This document shows positions 1 to 6,468 of a stretch of 38,885 bases of DNA, in pieces. The position numbers were made by a program, and so were the translations under genes. The notes below the pieces were generated by a model, which ran no database searches, was not told the origin of the DNA, and saw nothing but the letters and a program-made list of their open reading frames with translations. Positions within the stretch are counted from its first letter, which is position 1. Each line of letters opens with the position of its first letter. The stretch comes from an uncultured Lachnospiraceae bacterium (lineage in GTDB: Bacteria > Bacillota > Clostridia > Lachnospirales > Lachnospiraceae): NCBI GenBank assembly GCA_934320895.1, contig CAKRFY010000027.1, forward strand, positions 1 to 38,885, read 5' to 3'.

Positions 1-112
1 TTGTGAGTAGTATATGAATTTATTCATTACAAAAGCATACACGATAAAACAGTAAGAAATGTTTGTGAAAACTTTCAGTTTCTCGATATGGATGTATTTG
101 TCCATATTTTGA

Positions 113-349
113 GTAGCAGAACATGTATCAAATGCGTTTAAAGATGCGGCACAGAATAACGGGAAAGTTATTACTGCATCAGTCAGCATACATATGTCAG
201 TTTGCCCTGAATGTGGACGTTCATATGTTTCTGGTGGAGACACAAAGACTCAGATAAAATATTACAATGAATCAAATCCGTATCAGCAGGATTTAAAAAC
301 AAATGATGGCATTAAGCTTCGTGGTGCTAATGTAGATCAGGTAGCTTAA
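113..349 (+). pseudogene. 5'-truncated remnant of a small CPECGR-motif protein
   Basis: An open frame runs from just after a TGA at 110-112 to a TAA at 347-349, about 78 codons. It has no start codon or ribosome binding site at its head; the first ATG (194-196) is internal. The translation reads like the C-terminal part of a real protein: it contains CPECGRSYVSGG, followed by NPYQQDLK and a polar end. The Cys-x-x-Cys pair could bind metal. I do not recognise the family with confidence. The sequence upstream (1-112) shows no coding frame that joins it, so it looks like a degraded gene or the scar of a rearrangement just 5' of spoVAD. It could also be a short live gene with an unusual start. 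Confidence 0.4.
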
Positions 350-442
350 TAAAAAATTACCTCAAATGTATCAATCTCCAAAAATTGGGTACTCTACTGT
401 TAAGGAAAATAATAAATATCTTAAATATGTGGAGGAAATATT

Positions 443-1501
443 TTGGAAAAGCAGATTGGAAAACAGAGCGTAAGGTTTGAGAATCCTCCTTATATTATGT
501 CATCGGCAGCGATTGTCGGACAAAAAGAGGGTGAGGGACCTTACGGCAGATTTTTTGATGAGATATTAAATGATGATAAGGCAGGATGTGAGAGTTGGGA
601 AGAGGCTGAGGGAAAGTTACAGGAGATGGCAGCAAATAAAGCGTTGTCGAAGTCTGGACTTGAAAAGAAAGATATACGTTATATTGTTGCAGGAGATCTT
701 CTTGGACAGTTGATGGCGTCTTCATTTGGCCTTATGAAACTTGATATACCGATGTTTGGAATTTATGGGGCATGTTCTACTATGGGTGAATCGATTTCTA
801 TCGCATCCATGCTTGTTGATGGTGGATATGCTGACAATATTCTTGCGATTACATCGAGTCATTTTGCGAGTGCTGAAAAACAGTTCAGGTTCCCGCTTGG
901 TTATGGAAATCAGCGAAAAAGGGCAGCTACATGGACGGTAACTGGAAGTGGTGCTGTGATAATCTCATCTCAAAAAATGTCGGAAAAGGCTAATATGTCT
1001 GATAAAAATAAGGTTCACATTACTGGAATCACAACTGGAAAAATAGTTGATTTTGGTGTGAAGGACAGCATGAATATGGGGGCATGTATGGCACCGGCAG
1101 CAGGCAACGTGATAGTTCAGAATCTTATTGATAATGGTAGAAAGCCTGAATGGTACGATAAGATAATCACCGGGGATCTCGGACTTGTAGGAAAAGATAT
1201 CTTGTTGGATATAACAAGAAGTAAGGGCTACGATATAGCTGACAGATATATGGACTGCGGTATAGAGATATATTCAAGAGAGCAGGATATACAGGCTGGT
1301 GGAAGCGGCTGTGGATGCAGTGCATCTATGCTTGCAGGTTATATTGTAAAGATGCTTGAAAATGGAACTTGGAAAAGGGTGCTTTTTGTTCCGACGGGGG
1401 CATTGTTATCTCCTGTAAGTTTTAATGAGGGAGACAGTGTCCCTGGAATAGCTCACGCCGTGGTGCTTGAATGTGCAAGTGAAATGAGAGGTGAAAAGTA
1501 A
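443..1501 (+). CDS. spoVAD: Stage V sporulation protein AD (SpoVAD)
   Basis: SpoVAD belongs to the SpoVA channel complex that moves dipicolinic acid into the forespore and releases it at germination. The protein has a thiolase-like fold and binds dipicolinate. The 352-residue product matches the usual length (about 340). It has the typical opening KQSVRFENPPYI, the thiolase-like GACST segment with Cys111, and the glycine-rich GSGCGCSAS region near residue 290. Translation starts at TTG 443, placed by the strong GGAGGA at 431-436; the alternative ATGs lie inside conserved sequence. spoVAE follows directly. The usual upstream partner spoVAC is not present in the 440 bp before this gene, which instead hold a gene remnant. 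Confidence 0.93.
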   Translation: MEKQIGKQSVRFENPPYIMSSAAIVGQKEGEGPYGRFFDEILNDDKAGCESWEEAEGKLQEMAANKALSKSGLEKKDIRYIVAGDLLGQLMASSFGLMKLDIPMFGIYGACSTMGESISIASMLVDGGYADNILAITSSHFASAEKQFRFPLGYGNQRKRAATWTVTGSGAVIISSQKMSEKANMSDKNKVHITGITTGKIVDFGVKDSMNMGACMAPAAGNVIVQNLIDNGRKPEWYDKIITGDLGLVGKDILLDITRSKGYDIADRYMDCGIEIYSREQDIQAGGSGCGCSASMLAGYIVKMLENGTWKRVLFVPTGALLSPVSFNEGDSVPGIAHAVVLECASEMRGEK

Positions 1502-1502
1502 G

Positions 1503-1856
1503 ATGAATTATGTACTGGCGTTTGTTGTTGGTGGTCTTATATGTGTTGCGGTTCAGCTTCTTATGGATAATACAAAGCTTCTTCCAGGAAGGATCATGGT
1601 CATACTTGTATGTCTTGGAGCTGTGCTCGGGGCAGTTGGAATTTATGAGCCGTTTTCAAAATGGGCAGGAGCAGGGGCAACAGTGCCATTGCTTGGATTT
1701 GGTAATACACTTTGGAAGGGTATGAAAGAGGCGATTGACAAAGAAGGTTTTATCGGATTGTTTAAGGGTGGTTTTACAGCTTGTTCAGTTGGTGTTTCAG
1801 CGGCACTTATATTTGGATATATCGCGTCGCTTATATTTAAACCGAAGATGAAATAG
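1503..1856 (+). CDS. spoVAE: Stage V sporulation protein AE (SpoVAE/SpoVAEB)
   Basis: This 117-residue integral membrane protein of the SpoVA dipicolinate channel has hydrophobic segments at about residues 3-21, 30-48 and 93-113, separated by short loops, as in SpoVAEB. I chose ATG 1503, which gives the family-typical start MNYVLAFVVGGL. It has AGAGGTG at 1487-1493 as ribosome binding site inside the end of spoVAD. The in-frame GTG at 1491 would use up that site. The gene begins one base after the spoVAD stop, so the two are translationally coupled. A strong hairpin follows at 1918-1965. Confidence 0.92.
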   Translation: MNYVLAFVVGGLICVAVQLLMDNTKLLPGRIMVILVCLGAVLGAVGIYEPFSKWAGAGATVPLLGFGNTLWKGMKEAIDKEGFIGLFKGGFTACSVGVSAALIFGYIASLIFKPKMK

Positions 1857-1917
1857 AGGTTGCTGCTTATACCATAATGGATTAAAAAAATAATAATTAA
1901 ATAAGAACGGTTTATAA

Positions 1918-1970
1918 AAAACTCACAATAATTTTCATATTATTTATGAATTTATTGTGAGTTTTATAGA
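1918..1970. terminator. Long inverted-repeat terminator after spoVAE
   Basis: A perfect 14-bp inverted repeat (AAAACTCACAATAA at 1918-1931 and its complement at 1952-1965) encloses a loop that can form a further small stem (TTCATA/TATGAA). The A-rich left flank and T-rich right flank suit termination in both directions. It closes the spoVA unit and insulates the next gene, which starts at 2042. Confidence 0.8.
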
Positions 1971-2041
1971 TTTTTCCTTTGAAGAAGAGTATAATATATC
2001 GGTAAAGTAAAATTTATCAAAATGTAAAAGGGGTATTCAAA

Positions 2042-3124
2042 ATGTATTCAAAAGGACACGGCGGAAATATTTACAATGAGGCTGTAAGGTACGACTTTTC
2101 AGTAAATACAAATCCATTGGGGATGCCGGAAGATGTAAAGGAAAAATTAAAGGAAAACTTAGGAAATATATGTCAGGTTTATCCGGAAGAAACATGTTAT
2201 GAACTTAGGAAGTCAATTTCTTTAAAAGAAAATATAAGTGAACATCAGATAATGTGTGGAAATGGTGCATCTGAACTTATTTATGGTCTGGTACGTGCTA
2301 TAAGGCCTCGTAAGGCTCTTGTTATAGCACCGAGTTTCTCGGAGTATATCAGAGCATTAAGGGCAAATGATGCAGAAATTGTATATTATCAACTTGCACC
2401 TGAAAGAGATTTTATTGTGGCGGAGGATATAATGTCTTATCTGACACCGGAGCTTGATATGATATTTTTGTGTAATCCAAATAATCCGACAGGAAAGCTT
2501 ATAGATCCGGATCTGATGCTTGATATTATTACATATTGTAGGATGAACAGGATATATGTTGTTATAGATGAATGTTTTATTGATTTTGTGAAGGATTATG
2601 AGAAGCATACGAGAAAAGGGCTTATACCGTATAATCCATATATTGTTATATTAAACGCATTGACAAAGATTTTTGCATTTCCTGGGATAAGGATCGGATA
2701 TGCGATGACCAGCGATGTAGACCTTATACATGCAGTAAATGTACAGCTTCCATCCTGGAATGTATCGGCAGTAGCGCAGCTTGCCGGAAAAGAGGTTGTG
2801 CATCATGAAGATTATGTTGAAGAGTCAAGGAGGTATGTGTTCAGGGAAAGGGAGTATATGTATGAGGAAATGAAAAAGATGGGTCTGAAGGTATATGAGC
2901 CTTCGGCAAACTTTATCTTTTTTCAGTCTGATCTTCCGTTATACCAGAAACTGCTTGAAAGACATATTTTGATTAGGAATTGTGATAATTTTGATGGTAT
3001 AATGCATGGTTATTGTCGTGTCGCTATAAAAAAGCATGATGAGAATGAAATCTTGCTTAAGGCGATGGCAGAAATCATAAAAGAGAGCGCTGCAGTTTCA
3101 AATTGTCCGGCAGTTATATCATAA
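2042..3124 (+). CDS. cobD: Threonine-phosphate decarboxylase-like class I/II aminotransferase (CobD-like)
   Basis: This PLP-dependent fold-type I enzyme has 360 residues. The N-terminal HGGNI (residues 6-10) is the hallmark of CobD, which decarboxylates L-threonine phosphate to (R)-1-aminopropan-2-ol phosphate for the cobalamin nucleotide loop. HisC-type aminotransferases are the nearest relatives. Visible landmarks are NPNNPTG (145-151), the Asp/Glu pair in VIDECF (174-179), and the PLP lysine K209 in ALTKIFAFPGIR. GGGG at 2030-2033 precedes the ATG. No other cobalamin gene lies in the window, so a solitary salvage role or a related amino-acid decarboxylase or aminotransferase role cannot be excluded. 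Confidence 0.75.
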   Translation: MYSKGHGGNIYNEAVRYDFSVNTNPLGMPEDVKEKLKENLGNICQVYPEETCYELRKSISLKENISEHQIMCGNGASELIYGLVRAIRPRKALVIAPSFSEYIRALRANDAEIVYYQLAPERDFIVAEDIMSYLTPELDMIFLCNPNNPTGKLIDPDLMLDIITYCRMNRIYVVIDECFIDFVKDYEKHTRKGLIPYNPYIVILNALTKIFAFPGIRIGYAMTSDVDLIHAVNVQLPSWNVSAVAQLAGKEVVHHEDYVEESRRYVFREREYMYEEMKKMGLKVYEPSANFIFFQSDLPLYQKLLERHILIRNCDNFDGIMHGYCRVAIKKHDENEILLKAMAEIIKESAAVSNCPAVIS

Positions 3125-3220
3125 AGTACTCATCGTAGGAGAGATTGTTATCTGATTCAGATTTGTGAATGACAAAATTTCAGAACAAAGGTTACGGCAA
3201 ATTACCATTTGAATTTTTAA

Positions 3221-3266
3221 AACTATCAAGGAAGTGAGAGAGTGGATTGCGAATATCCGCTTCACA
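3221..3266 (+). repeat. Dispersed hairpin repeat, copy 1
   Basis: This is a copy of a short intergenic repeat found six times in the window. It reads AACTATCAAGGAAGTGAGAG, then GTGGATTGCGAATATCCGC, then TTCACA. The second block folds into a 6-bp hairpin (GTGGAT/ATCCGC with one G-U pair). It lies 96 bp after the cobD-like gene. Confidence 0.75.
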
Positions 3267-3270
3267 TAAA

Positions 3271-3307
3271 GAGGAGTATATCACATGTTTAATATGACAT
3301 ACTCCTC
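3271..3307. terminator. Hairpin between convergent genes
   Basis: A 9-bp inverted repeat, GAGGAGTAT (3271-3279) and ATACTCCTC (3299-3307), sits between the plus-strand cobD-like gene and the minus-strand SASP gene. It has no strong T-run on either side. Its placement suggests a weak bidirectional terminator or RNA-end stabiliser. Confidence 0.4.
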
Positions 3308-3429
3308 ATAGAGTGATAGACTACTTTTTGGTTTTCTAAATATAAAATATTATTGATATTCATAAAAGTTTTGAAACCAATGAGTAATCATATCTTGTTT
3401 TTACAGCTTAAATATCAACTCGATTTATA

Positions 3430-3660
3430 TTATTTAATATCGTTTGTTGAGCTGTTGTCAGACATTGCCTGTTCCTGACGTTTGATCATCTGACGAACCA
3501 TCTCACCACCAACTGAACCAGCCTGTGCAGATGTTAAATTACCGTTATAACCATTTTTTAAAGGCACACCAAGTTCGTTGGCAACCTCCATTTTGAATTT
3601 GTCCATGCTTTCCTTTGCCTGTGGAACTTCCATTCTTGAACTCTGATTACTGTTTGACAT
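3430..3660 (-). CDS. Alpha/beta-type small acid-soluble spore protein (SASP)
   Basis: This 76-residue DNA-binding spore protein coats forespore DNA and is degraded at germination. The core is characteristic: a KFKMEVANELGVPL segment like the germination-protease recognition region, then the second conserved block SVGGEMVRQMI. The start at 3660 is supported by GGAGGA in the complementary strand just upstream (read from 3674 to 3669). With spoVAD/AE and yyaC it shows that the genome carries forespore- and germination-stage genes. It is monocistronic and convergent with the cobD-like gene. Confidence 0.93.
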   Translation of the reverse strand: MSNSNQSSRMEVPQAKESMDKFKMEVANELGVPLKNGYNGNLTSAQAGSVGGEMVRQMIKRQEQAMSDNSSTNDIK

Positions 3661-3909
3661 ATCTTTTTCCTCCTTTTTAAATGTCCGAAAGATTTGATTT
3701 GCTGCAAATGAAATATTCAGATAGCATATTAATGCTTATCGTTTAATGAATTTATACATGTTTTTGCACATGAGATGAACTTTTTAAAGTTCATGATTTC
3801 ATAAACAGCAATTGATACCTTTTCGGGTTTCAGATAAGATTTATTTCTTATCTTGATAGTAGTATGTCCTGCGAAAATAAAAATATGTTGGTAGATTTTG
3901 GTCAAAAGG
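3661..3909. other. Gene-free stretch upstream of SASP
   Basis: No credible coding frame is seen between the SASP start and the scfA promoter. The region is AT-rich and holds two small inverted repeats, around 3775-3795 (ATGAACTT...AAGTTCAT) and around 3835-3857 (GATAAGA...TCTTATC). It should contain the minus-strand forespore promoter for the SASP gene, but I could not find a convincing sigma-G match. Confidence 0.4.
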
Positions 3910-3937
3910 TTGTTTTTTTTTCAAAATGTGTTAATAT
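3910..3937 (+). promoter_or_regulatory. Probable promoter of scfA
   Basis: TTGTTT (3910-3915) and TAATAT (3932-3937) are separated by 16 bp, about 60 bp before the scfA start. The -35 match is only partial. Confidence 0.45.
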
Positions 3938-3996
3938 ATATGTATCTAACTATTTTTGCATATATTTGCAAATTAAAAAAATGGAGGACGATTACG

Positions 3997-4146
3997 ATGA
4001 AACATATTCAGACAATCAATAAGGCAAACTTAAGTGCAACAGCAAAAAAAGGCGGATGTGGTAAATGTCAGGCATCTTGTCAGTCAGCTTGCAAGACTTC
4101 ATGTACAGTAGGAAATCAGAAATGTGCAAATGAGGACAATAGATAA
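3997..4146 (+). CDS. scfA: SCIFF ranthipeptide precursor (six cysteines in forty-five residues)
   Basis: This 49-residue ribosomally made peptide starts MKHIQTINKANL and then carries six cysteines with close spacing. The pattern is GGC-x2-C-x3-C-x3-C-x3-C-x6-C, the defining feature of the SCIFF family, which is nearly universal in Clostridia. The partner radical SAM enzyme installs thioether crosslinks from Cys to other residues. The start is fixed by GGAGGA at 3983-3988; longer upstream frames have no ribosome site. The maturase gene follows after about 200 bp that contain two hairpins. Published work on such peptides proposes signalling or regulatory roles; nothing in this sequence identifies the exporter or target. 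Confidence 0.93.
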   Translation: MKHIQTINKANLSATAKKGGCGKCQASCQSACKTSCTVGNQKCANEDNR

Positions 4147-4174
4147 TTTGTCTTAAAATTAAAAACAGATAGTG

Positions 4175-4204
4175 ATGGCTGTTACGGAGTTTCGTAACAG
4201 CCAT
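4175..4204 (+). terminator. Strong hairpin between scfA and scfB
   Basis: A perfect 12-bp stem, ATGGCTGTTACG (4175-4186) with CGTAACAGCCAT (4193-4204), closes a 6-nt loop. It lacks a long T-run, so it may be a leaky attenuator or a 3'-end stabiliser that keeps precursor mRNA in excess over maturase mRNA. Confidence 0.6.
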
Positions 4205-4238
4205 TCAATTGTCTGAAATTTAGATTAACGGCAGACTT

Positions 4239-4270
4239 CTATTTGCTTCTGAGCAAAAGCAAATAGTTTT
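4239..4270 (+). terminator. Second hairpin plus T-run before scfB
   Basis: A 10-bp stem, CTATTTGCTT (4239-4248) with AAGCAAATAG (4257-4266), is followed by TTTT. With the hairpin at 4175-4204 it makes two possible stop points between the peptide and maturase genes. Confidence 0.5.
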
Positions 4271-4344
4271 GATGGCAGGTGCAAGTTAAGTATGCAAATA
4301 TGCGCTGCCTATTCGCAATAAGTTGCTCAGAAACGGAGTAAATA

Positions 4345-5709
4345 ATGATTCATAAGTTTAAAGCGAAAGATGTAAATATTTTATTAGATGTAAATAGTGG
4401 TGGAGTACATGTGATCGACGATATTACATATGATATGCTCGATTATGTTAAGCCTCCTTTTGATGCGGAATGTCCACAGGATGTAAAGGACAAGCTTTTA
4501 GAGAAATACTCTGCAGAAGATATAGAAGAAACATATAAAGAGATAGTGGAACTTTACAATGAAAAGCTTCTTTTTTCTGATGATGTTTATGGAGATTTTG
4601 CAAACACTGCAGTTGAATCGCCTATAAAAGCAATGTGCCTTCATATAGCACATGATTGTAATCTTCGTTGCAAGTATTGCTTTGCATCAACAGGTGATTT
4701 TGGAACCGGAAGAAAGCTTATGCCGCTTAGTGTAGGAAAGCAGGCTATTGATTTTCTTTTAGAAAAGTCAGTAGGAAGAGAAAATCTTGAACTTGATTTC
4801 TTTGGTGGAGAGCCTCTCATGAACTGGGATGTTGTAAAAGAAATCGTAGAGTATGCACGAAGCAAAGAAAAAGAATATGGAAAAAGTTTCCGTTTTACTA
4901 TTACGACAAATGGAATGCTTCTTGATGATGAGAAGATTGATTTCATAAATAAAGAAATGTCAAATGTTGTTCTTTCTATTGACGGACGAAAAGAAGTAAA
5001 TGACAGAATGAGAGTAAAGGTTGACGGAACGGGATGTTATGATCGTATCGTAAAGAATTACAAGAAACTTGTTGAGAAGCGTGGAGACAAGGAATATTAT
5101 GTACGTGGAACATATACAAACTATAACCTTGACTTTGCAGAGGATGTAATGCATCTTTATGAACAGGGATTTGATCAGGTTTCAGTAGAGCCTGTTATGG
5201 AAGATGAGAGCGTTGAGTATGCCATTACTGAGAAAGATCTTGATAAGATTTATGCAGAGTATGACAAACTTGTTGACAAAATTTCAGATATTAAGAAAAA
5301 TGGTGGATTTATCAATTTCTTCCACTTTATGATAGATCTTGATCAGGGACCTTGTGTAATAAAAAGACTTCGTGGCTGTGGCAGTGGAAATGAGTATGTA
5401 GCGATCACACCTGATGGAGATATTTATCCATGCCATCAGTTTGTAGGACATGAAGAATATAAGATGGGAAATCTTGAAGAAGGCACATTTAATGAGGACA
5501 TCAAGAAAGAATTTGCGGGATGTCACGTATATTCAAAGCCTACATGTCGTGATTGCTGGGCAAAATTTTATTGCAGCGGCGGATGTAATGCAAACAATTA
5601 TATTTACAATGGAGATATTCACAATGCATATGAACTATCATGTAAGATAATGAAAAAGAGACTTGAATGTGCTATATTAATGAAAGTGTGTGAACAACTT
5701 GGAAAATAG
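4345..5709 (+). CDS. scfB: SCIFF maturase, radical SAM/SPASM thioether synthase
   Basis: This 454-residue radical SAM enzyme forms Cys thioether bonds in the SCIFF peptide. An N-terminal leader-binding (RiPP-recognition-like) region spans about residues 1-85. The radical SAM cluster motif is Cys105-x3-Cys109-x2-Cys112 (HDCNLRCKYC). GGEP near residue 155 helps bind SAM. A cysteine-rich SPASM region for auxiliary Fe-S clusters runs from about Cys337 to the end (GCGSG, YPCHQF, CRDCWAKFYCSGGC). Length and motifs match the family. It lies directly downstream of scfA on the same strand. The last 24 bp of the gene and the adjoining 3' flank are duplicated 141 bp downstream. Confidence 0.95.
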   Translation: MIHKFKAKDVNILLDVNSGGVHVIDDITYDMLDYVKPPFDAECPQDVKDKLLEKYSAEDIEETYKEIVELYNEKLLFSDDVYGDFANTAVESPIKAMCLHIAHDCNLRCKYCFASTGDFGTGRKLMPLSVGKQAIDFLLEKSVGRENLELDFFGGEPLMNWDVVKEIVEYARSKEKEYGKSFRFTITTNGMLLDDEKIDFINKEMSNVVLSIDGRKEVNDRMRVKVDGTGCYDRIVKNYKKLVEKRGDKEYYVRGTYTNYNLDFAEDVMHLYEQGFDQVSVEPVMEDESVEYAITEKDLDKIYAEYDKLVDKISDIKKNGGFINFFHFMIDLDQGPCVIKRLRGCGSGNEYVAITPDGDIYPCHQFVGHEEYKMGNLEEGTFNEDIKKEFAGCHVYSKPTCRDCWAKFYCSGGCNANNYIYNGDIHNAYELSCKIMKKRLECAILMKVCEQLGK

Positions 5710-5738
5710 GAATTTTCTGAACTGAAAATTCCGTATGA
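5686..5738 (+). repeat. Direct repeat, copy 1 (scfB 3' end)
   Basis: This 53-bp block covers the last codons and stop of scfB plus 29 bp of flank. It recurs at 5827-5879, offset by 141 bp, with only two mismatches (T/C at two sites). It contains a small stem AATTTTC/GAAAATT. Confidence 0.85.
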
Positions 5739-5754
5739 AAAGGTATAACATACA

Positions 5755-5792
5755 GATTTTGGCAATTTAAGATGCGCAGCATTGCCAAAATC
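5755..5792 (+). terminator. Hairpin after scfB
   Basis: A perfect 12-bp stem, GATTTTGGCAAT (5755-5766) with ATTGCCAAAATC (5781-5792), lies 46 bp after scfB. It has no long T-run. Because of the duplication it is located between the two copies of the direct repeat. Confidence 0.55.
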
Positions 5793-5826
5793 CATTGATG
5801 ATTATGTGAAACAGAATTATCAATGA

Positions 5827-5879
5827 GTGTGCGAACAACTTGGAAAATAGGAATTTTCTGAACTGAAAACTCCGTATGA
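5827..5879 (+). repeat. Direct repeat, copy 2 (duplicated scfB tail)
   Basis: This second copy of the scfB tail includes a vestige of the final CEQLGK codons and stop, out of context. The 141-bp period points to a tandem duplication whose middle has since diverged. Confidence 0.85.
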
Positions 5880-5908
5880 CTATATCTTACAAAAATGGTA
5901 TTTTTTGC

Positions 5909-5937
5909 TTTACAAGAAAATAATATTATGTTATAGT
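5909..5937 (+). promoter_or_regulatory. Promoter of the leuA T-box leader
   Basis: TTTACA (5909-5914), a 17-bp spacer and TATAGT (5932-5937) form a good vegetative promoter just ahead of the T-box RNA. Confidence 0.7.
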
Positions 5938-5943
5938 ATTAAA

Positions 5944-6257
5944 TGAAATGCAGTGACGGGGAATAGTAATTGTTGAACGGAATACAGAAAGCTGCTGGTT
6001 GATGCGAAGCAGTGGAAGTGACACAGCGAACTCACCTTTGAGCATCCGGTTGAACTGATAAAAGTGATTGATTTATGATCATATCAGTATTTATCAAAGT
6101 AGATTAGGACGGAAACCCACCGTTATAAGGGAAGGGTATTGATTTTTTGATGTACCTGGTGAGAGCATGATTTTTCATGAATAAGAGTGGTACCGCGTGA
6201 ATAGGTTTTGATATATTCTCGTCTCTATATATAAGATATATAGAGGCGAGTTTTTTA
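5944..6257 (+). promoter_or_regulatory. T-box leader (leucine) controlling leuA
   Basis: This leader RNA senses uncharged tRNA. The conserved T-box core GTGGTACCGCG is at 6187-6197; it pairs with the free tRNA acceptor end. Stem I features (AGTGACA, then GCGAACTCACC) place a CTC leucine specifier codon at 6031-6033, matching the downstream leucine gene. The terminator follows as a 15-bp stem (6218-6232 with 6236-6250) and TTTTTT at 6251-6256. Uncharged tRNA-Leu should favour the antiterminator and allow leuA transcription. The specifier is read from alignment by eye to the standard layout, so it is slightly less certain than the T-box itself. Confidence 0.92.
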
Positions 6258-6321
6258 TGTTATAGGAAAATGCTCGTAACATAGCGGAAAGCCAACGAGA
6301 ATTACAAAGCAATTCTTGGAA

Positions 6322-6348
6322 GGCAAAACGCTGGTTTTGCCCTTTTTA
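6322..6348 (+). terminator. Extra terminator-like hairpin inside the leuA leader
   Basis: GGCAAAAC (6322-6329) pairs with GTTTTGCC (6334-6341), followed by CTTTTTA. It lies after the T-box terminator and before leuA, next to another imperfect stem (around 6292-6320), so it could give a second layer of attenuation. Confidence 0.55.
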
Positions 6349-6468
6349 TATTCTGAAGTTTTTAGCTTATGAAAAACTAAAAACTTTACAGCGGATGCTT
6401 ATAAATGATATATATCCGGCACACAAAAAACAATTAAGAATTTAAAATAGAGAAAGTGAGGAAACAAA

